This document shows, piece by piece, positions 46,701 through 58,700 of a DNA stretch of 64,000 nucleotides (within the stretch, counting starts at the first letter, position 1; each line of letters begins with the position of its first letter). Below the pieces are notes generated by a model, which was not told where the DNA came from, ran no database searches, and was given only the letters and a program-made list of their open reading frames with translations. The DNA is taken from the NCBI GenBank assembly GCA_025024175.1, contig QCXZ01000042.1:11425501-11489500 (forward strand). The letters run 5' to 3'. Source of the stretch: Rhyzopertha dominica (taxonomy: Eukaryota; Arthropoda; Insecta; Coleoptera; Bostrichidae). Both the position numbers and the translations under genes were made by a program.

Positions 46701-49700
46701 TTTACTTCTGAGAGAATTGGGTATTTGCCCTGTATTTATATTTTATTATATTGCTTAATAATAGGTAGCATCTAATCCACAAAACAGCTGTGACAGCTTA
46801 TAAATTCGAAAACATGGATCGTAAGGTGTATTTTTAATATTAAAAATGTGAATATTTAAATGGACCGCCAAAACCCGAACATATTGGCCGTGACGTCAGG
46901 TGTCTTGTAAATGGCCGCTTGTTTACATCAGCCTGTCAATTTATCAGTTTGTTCTTTGCGTTCATTTTGTGACAAGCGAATTAAAATACGCCAAGAAAAA
47001 GTGAAATACTTATGAGTTATGACTTCTGAAGGCATGTTCATTTTTATGGAATTTGTGTACAGCGACGAGCGGTTCAACGCGGCGAAGATGAGGAATGTAA
47101 AAGCAAAATCAACAGCATAAGTGAACTTTCTATCAAATTAATGTAGCATTGATAATTTGATCNCAGTGGGTTGTTAGAAACATACTATTTGTAAACATAA
47201 AAATGTAAGAATCAAAAGTGTACCCGAAACTTGACATTTATTTTAGAGGTCAGAATAAATATAAGTTGCTATTTATTTTCGGGGCTCTTGCGGCTCGTTT
47301 CCGGTCTGGCTAACAGTCGAATATATGGGGAACAACGTCGTTCTTTAATATAACATTTCCCTCTATCAACTTAAAACGCATATAATTTTTCATATCCTCT
47401 TCAAGCTATAACAAAATGGAAACTGAATGGCAAACTCTTATAACCCCAAAAAGAATAATAAAACTTACAGTAAGAATTAAGATGATCTTCACAACAGAAA
47501 AACAAACTTTGCGATTTCGACATATCATGTCTAGGGGCCTTAAACAACTTTTTCATATGTTGATAATCTCGAGGAAAGGTTACAAAAATTTTGTTAGCTG
47601 TACTGACTGAAGTACTTTTATAACCATGTACAAAACAACACTTGTTTTGTTTTCTATACATAATAGATGCTTGTAAAACTACCCAAATCACTTTTTGGTG
47701 CGACCTCTTACACCGTGCTTTCAATAAACACCACACAAAAGCTTTTCCAATATAAGAATGATACTACACCATTAAACAGCACGCTCCTCGGTAATGTTTA
47801 CATGACACTTGACGTCACGAGTTGAATAACCTTGGATAGAAGCGTTTTGGCGGTGACTCCTAAGATTCGAATTTCAGACCTGAAATTCTCTACCTGCAAA
47901 TATTTTTTATGTTTATTTAACATGGCGTACGATATATATGCACTTCAAGATTCATTTTACGTAATTCTCAAAAAATGTGATAATACCCAATTGAGAAAAA
48001 TCAACCGTCTGACAAAATTGTTGATAATTTTATTCAAAAATGTTTAAAATTCAAAGGTTGATTTTAAATGACCTAGTGTTACGAAAATTAACAAGAAGCT
48101 GGGGAGATATGCATCAGTACAAGTTATCAGTTTCTTTTGACTCTGTGCATAGTGGTGGATAACAAGAAATATTTCAAACTACACTAAAAGTTAAAATCCT
48201 GATTTGTAAGAGACCTAAGTGTTGAAGAAATTCCTCGCATTTTATCTATAATTTTTCTGTGACAAAGAATTCTCCAAAGCAAGACGCATAATGCTACGAA
48301 ATGTTGAAAAGTAGTTTTGATATTATTCCTAGCAATAAAAGCATCTCAAAAAGAAAATTTGTCATGTACATAAAGGAATGTCAAGATATAGGCTCATTTC
48401 AACAATAACGAACTGCTAAATCTTCCAGATCACTACAACTTTAACAAATGAAGAAATGTTTAGAATGGACTTGCATTATTTGAAAATTTATCTGAAGCAC
48501 CTCAAGACTCTGAATTTATCATTCCAATTTTCCGAAAGTAAAGCATATTTGGCGGTTTCCTCGCTGCGTTTCGACTCCATCCCTCGGACCACCCTCATGT
48601 TAGTGGCGTTAGTGAAGCGCAAGCGTGCCTACCTTCAGGTTGCCCTTGGTGGTGAACGCCTTCTGGCAGACGGTGCATCTGAACGGCTTGTCGCCGGTGT
48701 GAGTACGCATGTGTATCTGCAAGGCCGAGCTGGAGGAGAAGTTCTTATTGCACACGTGACACAAGTGCTTACTGGCCTGCAAGCCTGCAAACACACACAC
48801 AACACACATGAGGCCCACAACCGGCTGGTTAGTGCAAGCGGATAATGGCTTATTACGACAACAGATAAAAAAATCGAAGCGAAATTTATCGATGGGTTCC
48901 TCGAAGGAGCTTGGAGATTTGGTTGATGGTTTTGATGGCAGGTTGTTTGGTTCTTATTGAAAAATTAGTTTTAATATTTTCTTACATTTATTCGCAACTT
49001 ATATTAGGTCATAATTCAACTGTTTCAAGATATAGATTAATTAAACATGAATATATTTTTACATCACATAATTCTTAGTAATACAGGACACTTCTTGTAG
49101 GAAACAGTTCCCATTGGGGCATCTAGATGGCTTTATCTTTATTTCATCTTGTCGCTTATAGGTGGCATTGTCATGAAAATTTTTGCGATTAAGTGTTTAT
49201 ATATTTATAGCCGTCATATTTGACCCACGAGTGTCGCTGGAGATAGAAGGAGAGAAAGAGAAGATCTATCCGAGAAAACGATAAAAGAGAACCACCTGTT
49301 TTTTTTTGCACAATAGTGACATCATTCCATAACTATTTGTTTGAAAGCTGTCTTATTCGACGGCGATGGATATTTGCGTATGTAATCTGAAAGGTAAACA
49401 TGTTTTGTGGTTCTCTGTTCTCTTTCGTTCTCCGTGATCTCGAATATATATTTTTTCTTTTTTAAAAAACATTTTTGTGTAACGTGTGAATAAACCACAA
49501 TCAGTGGATCACAAAGTTGATGAAAATTACATGTGTGTTTTAAAGCCATTAGAATCATTTTAAAGGGTCTCAGCTTGAAAATAATCGGCACGATTTATGA
49601 AATAAACTATAACCAATCATCTATTATTTATTTCCACTCTCTCAAAAATCGTTGCATAAGGTAGGGATTTCATTAAAACATTCTTTTAAATAGTAAGAAA

Positions 49701-52700
49701 TATATTAATTGTATCACATTTCCATCCTTATTCGAATTGTCACCTTGGGTCAAAGATGGCGGCTGCGAACACTCGTCTTTATAGAGCCTTAACAAAACTG
49801 CTTTTATTTTCTTTCTTTGTTTGTTGGTAAGGAGAGATTATTTGGAAGAAACATGAAGACAAGCATTCAATGAAGAAGAGACCTCTTAGAAATCAGACAA
49901 TAAAAGGAACAGAGATAAAGGACCATTGCAACCGGAAATACGTGACGGAAAGGGGATTTTGGTATTAAGGTGGGGGAAAATGAGACAACCTGAAAAGGAA
50001 TTAGCGGGATAAGAAGCGAATGGGAAAAGATGTCCTGTGTCGTGACGTTTGGCGTTTTTGTGCAATGTGTGTATTACTTTGTAGGAAACCACGAATGGGC
50101 ATAAAATATATATACCCAATCCGAATGTTATCACCATTATGTTCAGCTTTTAGAAGTATAGTTTCTTTGGCTGTTTAATTATATAAGATCACGAAGTTGT
50201 GTACTTCTATAAAGTTAGTGTGTCAGGGTAGTGAATGTTATATCCTTTGCAGCACTTTTTAGGGGTCATTTTGTGAAAATGCCCGTAAGTCACCTAGCGG
50301 CGGCTTTAGAAATTATGACGTAAGTTGTACGGTCTGTAAGTACAGAAACCTAGGTGACCGATTGCCCGGTCATTTTGTGAAAATCAGGGTACGTCATCTA
50401 GCGATGGCTTTACTACAGTTATGGTCGGTAAGTATAGGAAAAAAACAGCGCGTTTCTTCCCCAGAGTTGTTTTTTGTGTAGAAATGACACTGTGGAAGTT
50501 ATAGGGCAGACAAAACGAAGACCAATTCAATAGCAATTGGGTAACAATACAAATAGGCCGGAGCCTGAAGCTCCAAGATAATAACTTTGACGTTGAACCT
50601 GAAGATTTGTTTAATTAAGAGTCTTAGACCATTGAAAAAATACTACTATGGGAAGGAGGGGTAAGACGGGGTAGCGGGCAAGACAAGGCAGAGAGTATTG
50701 TACCCCATCTTGCCCTTCAAAAATAAAATATGACTTTATAATGACTTAGGTATGTTTTTAATTAACTTTTTTTAGTGATTTCTTTTAGGATGGTGAATAA
50801 TTATAAAAGAAAAACGGAAAGAGGAAGTTGGAATTAAAAAAGTATGAAAAATACGGTAAATATGGTCATTGAAGGGAGAATTGGGTATAAAGTAGCACCA
50901 AAAACATTTTCTGTGCCACAAACTATCCTGAAAAGCAAAGGACGATGATGCAGTATTTATTTGCGAGTATTGCAATCAAAATTAGAATATGTCTCCCCAT
51001 ACCCCATCTTGCCCCATAGGGTACCCCGTCTTACCCCTACCTTATGTCAAAATCAGGTGGAAGATGTCTTTGACAAAATTATTTTTTTTCTTTTTTCTGG
51101 CATAAGTAAAGTGCTTGAAGTTCCTAATTCCCAAAGATTAATAATTTAAGAGTTATTCTAAATAAATAATCATTCAAAAATAAGCGTTTTAATACCCTTC
51201 AAACGTTAGGGTCCTCGTCATGCTCCCCCTTCCCCATATCTACGTACACCCATAATTTTTGCAACAACCACATTCCTGCCATCAAAATCAACCAAATCCG
51301 TCCATCCTCAAAGACAACCCCATCAAATGAATGCTCTCAAAACTTACTGGGCGGCCTCTTCGGCAGCGGCAGCTCCGTCTCGGTGGGCGCCCTCTTCACC
51401 GACTGCTCCTTCGGCGCTTCCTGGGGCTCGGGCTCGGGCTCTCTAGGCGGAGGCGGCGGCGGGGGCGGCGGGACCACCGTCTCGTCCTGCGGCTTGTCGA
51501 ACATGTGCTGCGGCATGTCGCGTATCTTGTGCGTCAGCATGTGCTGCTTCATGTTGCCCTGCAAAAAAGAAACGGACGTCAGTGGCGTCGACTTCGAATG
51601 CGGCGGCGTCTTACCGCCATCAGATTCCAGTTAGAGGCAGTGGCGTATCCAGGGCTCATCGGTAATGGGAACACCGAGGGTATTTGGGCGGGCTTCCGCT
51701 TTCGCCCCCGCCAGGGGGGCTCCTCGTCCTGGATACGCCTCTGACTGCATGTACATCCGTCCTGGAAATACAGGCGAATTACATGGGGTTAAGGTGATGT
51801 TTTTTTTTAATTGCTTGTTTTGAGATATCTTACGTAGTTGGTTAGTGACGTTTTCAGAGGGGAGGGGGGGCTAAAGGGGGAAAGATCGCTGTCTTTTAAA
51901 AATACTGACAAAACGTTATTGGTCTGACGCTTCGATTACACCTGTAATCTTTGTCAAAGACGAAAAACCTCAAAATTCGTCTGACACAAGATCAAACAAA
52001 GTTTTGAAAGTAAATAAATAAATCACCAAGGAAGCGAGACGTCATAGAAACAACGTGAAAACCTGATAAAATATGAACCTAACAACGAAAAAGGAGCTAC
52101 CTACCTACTAGATATACACTATCTACTTGATAAAATATATTTACAAAATAGCCTTCCAAATGTCACCTAACTCATAATGTCCACAATTAGACGTTTGTGA
52201 TATTTTTCTCTATGTAAAATTTTTGTTTTATCGAAGTCAATCATGTGTTTAGTCAAATATGAGTGTTCAGCTACGGAAGATTTATCTAACTGTTGCAGCA
52301 TACTAGCACGTATGTATTCTTTCAAACGCGTACCTACTTTTCTTTTAGTTTGACCTATGTAACACTTACCGCAAGAACAAGTAATTTTGTAAACACCTTC
52401 ACTCTCTAAATGTACTTCATCTTTAGTAAAACTTAAAATTTTATCTAAATTATTATACGTACTATCAACAACTAAAATATCATGTTTTCTAAGCATCCTT
52501 TTTAATTTTTCCGAAAGGCCGTGTACATAAGGCCAACTAAACTTTAATTTACTTTGTCCTGGCTGAGAATTTGGATTTGGATGAGCATTTTTATTAAAAG
52601 CTGACCAAATATTCCTGTGGATATAACCATTTCTCACTAGCGCTGATTTAAGATGATATATTTCTTTTTGTAAAGAACTCTCGTCTGAGATCCTTTGTGT

Positions 52701-55700
52701 TCTAACAAATAACGTCCTTATAAGAATATTCTTTTGAGAGGGAGGGTGGTGAGATGTGGCATGTAAATATATCTGTCTGTGTGTGTTGGTTTTCTGTAAA
52801 CCTTGTGTCCTTAGTGTCCAGTGTTTATTCTGTAAATTTGGACATCCAAGAAAGGTAAACTACCATTACTTTAATTCTACAGTAAATTTCATGTCGGGAT
52901 TTTGATTGTTCAAATGATTTAGAAACCTACCTAACTTTTGTATACCATGGGGCCAAATGACAAAAGTGTCATCTACATACCTATACCAACATTTTGGCTT
53001 AAACTGAAAACTGTTGATCGCTACCTCTTCAAAATTTTCCATAAACAAACCGGCCACTACAGGACTTAGAGATGACCCATTGCACAACCTGATTTTGTCG
53101 ATCCATAAGAAATAAGCTGATTTTAAACAGTATTCAGATAATCTGGCCATCGTGTCACTTTTTGTCAGTGTTTTTAAACGACAGCGATCTTTCCGAGAAA
53201 ATATTATCTTGTATCATTATGATGTCACACTTTTTCGAACCCTCTGTATCAGCCCTAGAATACAATAAAGTCTATAATTTAAGTAATAACTGAGCTTCGG
53301 GAAGCAAGAGCTGAGGTAAAGGACTAGAGCAAGAATTGCAAGCCTTTGTTTAAAATTGACAGTTTTTTAGAAGGGTATCTCTGTTCTGTTGTTTTTTAAA
53401 CAAGTCTAAATTATCTGGTTAATTTTTTTAATCTATGAAAATGGATTTTAGGTAGGTACAGGATCTTCAAAACACAACATTCGGTTCCTTTAGTTTCGTT
53501 CTCTATTGGTACATCAGACACTTTTTTACCAACTTTATGTTGCTAAACTATTATTTATATTAGTTTAACATGTGGTGTAAATTTGAGCATGTTAAAATAT
53601 AACGCCAATTTTGTTTCTGTATAACAATATATAGTATACATTTTGCGTTAAAATATATTGTAAATTTGGTGAAGATCTGGCTAAAATGGTGCACAAACCC
53701 CATGGAAAGTCGAAAGATAACACGAAATGTTTCCAAATATCAGAGGACCCATTAGTAAATTATTTTTGCAAAATATTAGCAAAATTGTCTTGCATAAAAC
53801 AATTGTAATTTTAAATATAAGCTTTGTTTTATCCCTCCTCTAACTTTAATTTGTCTAAGTGAGAAAAGCTTAACTGAAAGTGTTTAAATATATTTGACGT
53901 ACAATCAAAGATATGTATCGTCAGATCGATCTATATTCTATATAATCTTAACCGACCTCAGTCGTTCAGGGCATTGCACGTTTGGCTCTGTATCGAAAGG
54001 TTCTAGGTTAGAGTCTTGCCTAGAGAATAAATTTTATCAATGCAAGCACAATATATGCTTAAAATATAATTTAATTGTTCAATGGCTAATTGTCTGAAAA
54101 CAACAGGACCATAATAAAACCCTAGACTGGAAGGTGTGAATAGTTATAATCATGTGGTATTCTTATCTAGGAAGATCAGAATACAAACATGCAGAAAACG
54201 AATATTTCTACAATGGCTAGCCCATTGTAGCAATAATTTATTTAAATGAAAACAACAAATTAACTTCTGGTTTTATCATCAGGTTTCCTCAAAATGCATT
54301 ACCTACGTGGAATCTTATGCTTAAAACAAACTGAAATATTGAAAACACATTTCCCTCTGAAATAAATTTGTCCATTTTCATTACGACCATCGAAACCGAG
54401 CAAGCAGTTAAAATTCACTTAGCGGGATCCCCTTTAAGCCATCACTGGGTGTTCCCATCGACGGTGATTGAATTGAGAAATAAAACCCTCTATTCTCGGC
54501 CACACAATAGAGTTGGCGACATGACTTGTCTCATCTCGAATTAACCGTTGGCCCAAAGCCAGCCGTGAGTTATGCCGCACGTCTAAGTGGTCTATTTCTG
54601 ATTAAGAATCTCATTTTTATATCGTCGCTTTGAGTTATCTTGTTTATGACATATGTCGTGGTGGGGCCGGAGAAAAATGGCCACGGCCATTGTTTCGGGG
54701 ATACATATGCTGGAGGAGGATTAATACTCGTTATTTGTGGGGGAGTAACGAAAGACGTAGGCGGGTTTCCAAAAACCACGAATCTGATACGGTGGTATAT
54801 CTATAAACTTCCGGTTTTTAAAACGGCACACACACTTATTTTTATATCAATTCGAACAAAAGAGGGGATTGTCTGCAAACAGACGAAACTTGAAAGCGGC
54901 TATCTGCGAAAAAAGACTCGGCAATTATGCTTCTGCACTAAAATTGCAAAGTGCATAATGCGCGAATTGTTCGAGCAGTAGTCAATGAATGCGGCTTTGA
55001 GTAACTAGAAGACACACCCTACAGTTCCAGCCTAGCTTCCTGTGACCATTTTTTCCCAAAATTAGAAAAAAATACTAGAGAAAGCGCTGCGTTGAGTTAT
55101 AACCTGAGGAGTCGTATTTTGCAGAACTTTCGAGGAATTTTGATGGTGTTGTTAAGAAAAAACTTGGTAGATAACACGGAAGATTCCCAATAAACTCGTT
55201 CGCTATAACCACCATCGTTTCTGTACGAAAACATATTCATATATTAAACTACAACTCAACAGAACTACAGTAGGTACTCCTAATAAACGACTTTGAATAA
55301 AAGGGCTTCAGGTGAGGAGGAAAAATCATTGTAGCCTGCACAGAAAGGAGGAGCAAGAAGCCAGCGCGATAATATACAGAAAGGACATGGAAACAAGCCC
55401 ATCTATCAAAAAATGGTACAGCCGTAAGCAATCTCCAAAATAAATATACCGTATTGTAACAGCACCCTATCTAGAGCTCCAGCAAGACATACAATTGCGT
55501 TCAATTACTTTAAATTCTAAAATTTTAGCTCATAATGTGTTCTAGTCTTATGTTCATGTGCTTAGGTTAGTGTTGTTACAGTAAAGTAGTTATGTGTATC
55601 TAGCCAAGCGTATAAAAAAAGTCACACGATGTGTCTAGGAAATGAAGACCGCATTCTTCATACTGACCCTTCAAATATGAGGGGAGAACATTATCAAACA

Positions 55701-58700
55701 AGAACACAAAAACCCTGCAAGAGAAGTAAAGAGAAAATTGATAAACGATCTCGAACAGGAAGATTTCAGGGAAGGAGAAGAAATCATTGCGGCGAGAACA
55801 GAAAGAAGGGGTAAGAAACCACAATGACAACGCAATAATACTGTACAGAAATCATGAAAGCAATCACAGCCAGAGAAAATTAGGACAGCAGTAAAGAATC
55901 TGCAATAATAATACAAATTCTCATTTTATTCTCAGCTTCCCGTAACATGCGCTACGCTGGAGCCCAGTAGCATCAAGCAAACGCGTCACCCCTCCAACCC
56001 AGCGTAGAAGAACAGCCCGGGGGTACATCCCGAAGCGGCAGAAATGTATGTCGTACGTTGGATCAATCCAGGAGCTAAGATCTTTGTTCCTTAAAGGCTC
56101 ATTATCACTGTCAATGTTTACAAAAGAACGAGAAGTGTTCATATACTGACTGACATGGAAATAAGAACACTCAACATTTAATATTCAGTAAAACTTTGTG
56201 TACATGTACGAGTACCTTTTGGAAACCTTTTATGCCACAAAATTTATTATATGGATGGCATGCTTACCTTTGTAGAGAATCCTCTGTCGCACACGCTGCA
56301 CTTGAATGGCCTTTCTTTCGTGTGACTCCTGTAGTGGATCTCCAGCGCAGAATTGCAGGCGAAGGTTTTGAAGCACAAGTTGCAGGTGGTGTTGCCACGG
56401 ACTGCGAAGAAAATCAACAGTTAGATAGATACAGGGTGTTTGATATAGACTAAACTATTCAGCAATAATCTAGACTATTTGAATTCTTACCTGAAGGTCC
56501 GACTGCCAGTCTCAAAGGACTGAACGCCGTCGACGTCAGTACCGAAGACGTCAGCGACGATAATGCAGACGACATCAATGGCGAACTGGCCTGTCCCGGC
56601 GGCAGAAGCCCGAAGGTAGAAAACAGCGACGGAGGTCCCGGACTGGGTCCAGGGCTGGACGTCGCCGTCTGCGAGGTTCCAGTCCTCGGTGTTAGATCAA
56701 GAGCACCTAGTGAACTTGATTCTGAAGGGGAAGGACTGCCGGCCTGCTGGGAGGACGGAGGACGTGGAAGCTACAAAATGAAGAAGATTACGGTTAAACA
56801 ATTTTTTTGTCATCAAAATTATATAGTTGCTTTTGGTTTTCTTGGAAACTGGAACCAAAGACCTTTAGAATTACATCATGTCATCGTTTGACAGCAACTG
56901 CAAATTTCAGTTTGTTTCTAAATCTGGAAAGGTTCCAAGCTGGCGGGAGATATTTAGGTCAGATGCTGATGAGTATTTGAAACAGAAACCATCTTATATT
57001 TTTAATTAGACGAGACATGTTTCCATTTGGACCCAGGAACAGTAAAAGGTGTTATTGGTATGGGTCAAAGCATCTATGTTCCCGAAAGAAAATGTAACAA
57101 TGGCAAACTGAGTATTTTGATGGGTGCCTAGTATAGGACGAGCTACACTTTGTTTAGCAAAGCCTGGGTGAGAACTGCTGTCTTCAGCAGTTCGTGATTT
57201 GATTTCAAAAAGACCTCCATTGCTTATGATTAATAATAATAAGTTAATAATGTTACCTCTGAATATAACTACCACGTCGGGTGTTCCTCAGGACTCACAT
57301 TTAGGCCCAATCTTTTCTTTAATATTTACTAATGATGTTGATCATGGTCATCAGAATTCGAACATTTGTTATATCCAATTTTTATGAGTATTATCAACTC
57401 AATAAGCTGTTTTGTTTTTGTTCTTCTGCATAGTCTTTGTATTGCTCATATTCATACACAGCTTTTTTTAGTTCTCACTGCTGAATATCAGTGTTTGTGC
57501 TCACTTCCTTTGTTGATAACCCTTTTTATGTGTTGATTTTTCCTTAGTTATCAATAATGGCTCACTTTTATATTTAGGTGCAAATTGTAAAACTGTAAAT
57601 TGGAGCTTGTATTTAGTGCAACTCTGTAAGTGGGAACGTGTTGTTTCTTTTGGGTTGCCTTGTGTCTCACTGTCCAACATGTCATTAAGAATAACATCAC
57701 CTTACTCAAACTACTGCCACATAGCTCACACTATAGACTCTAGATATAGACTATATCAGCACTTATAGAATATAGCCACAAAAAGACATTTGTGCATTAC
57801 TGAAAGGCAAAAAATAATACATAAAATAGGTAGAAATTCCCCAAAACGGACAACAAAAAGGTAAAAATGAAAATGAAGATCTGAACATACCAATGAACAT
57901 AACTGTAATATTGAGCAACTTCTTACCACTACATCAACTTTGTTTACTTCCTTTGAAAATATTTCACCAAATAAAGTTAATGAAATTGTCCCTGAAACAA
58001 AGTGAAAACGTAAAAAATTGATTCCAAGGATGTAGTTTTAGCACATTCAGAATACTTAGAGCTAACTGCAGAAAGAGAAGCTTTACAGAAAAGGAAAAAA
58101 CTCAAAAAAGAAATGCGAAATCAACTGCACACTATATGATAGCGAAAGAGGTGTTGTTTATAGTGCCACTGAAAAATTGCTTTGTTTAAATCCACAAATT
58201 TTATGCGTATCATATGTGCAGGAGTGAATAACCTGACTGATCATCTTGTAAAACACAGTTTGCTACAGGCATTATTTCATTTCAACAATCCTGAAAGCAT
58301 AGAAAAATACGAGTTTTTGGAGACACAACAGACTCTTGGAACCTATTCATTGTACTCCAGAGCGTCATCCAATTCACAAAACCTGCACAACGAAAGTTAT
58401 TTTTACAATCAACGTAAAAATAGTCGGACTCATCTGCCAAAAGTTGCATTTTCATTTCTCCGATCCCATATCAGAGTATAAATAATTCCCTCGCAAATTA
58501 AGGAAGCTCCGCATATACCCACATATTATTCTGATGGCTAATCGTACGAGATTAACGACCTTTTCCTGTGAATTTACGACGGGCAAGCTTCATCCAAAAC
58601 AAATGAATGGCTAACATGAAAGGGTCGGACTGCATGAAATATGCCCGATGAGGAACGCGAGAGATAATGGGGGCCAAATGTCGATTTATTTCATCAAATG

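Larger units (their letters stand above)
45210..48632 (-). other. sal intron carrying a mariner-like and a P/THAP-like relic
   Basis: The elements at 46.06-46.68 kb and 46.86-47.85 kb are listed separately. The remainder is AT-rich, with an N at 47163 and no further recognisable features. Confidence 0.7.
48785..51347 (-). other. sal intron with a pogo-like element and a tandem duplication
   Basis: The elements at 50.26-50.44 kb and 50.66-51.04 kb are listed separately. The rest (48.8-50.2 kb) is AT-rich, with nothing recognisable. Confidence 0.7.
51559..56267 (-). other. sal intron with Penelope-like element, tRNA-like SINE head and a GC-richer island
   Basis: Its components are listed separately: 51.9-53.16 kb, 53.95-54.02 kb, 54.38-54.79 kb and the duplicated repeat at 55.27/55.74 kb. 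At 55921-56142 (-) an open frame ends [15 protein letters not shown] cannot place it. Confidence 0.7.

Noticed and set aside
48776..48784. Alternative acceptor of the spalt exon at 48776
   Set aside because: From the phase-1 donor of the previous exon it leads to a stop codon within two codons.
51331..51744. 137-codon + strand Arg-rich frame
   Set aside because: Antisense shadow of the Pro-rich spalt exon.
55921..56142. - strand frame ending [14 protein letters not shown] as a gene
   Set aside because: Looks like a repeat or retroelement piece but I cannot match it to a family; it is not part of the sal splice chain.
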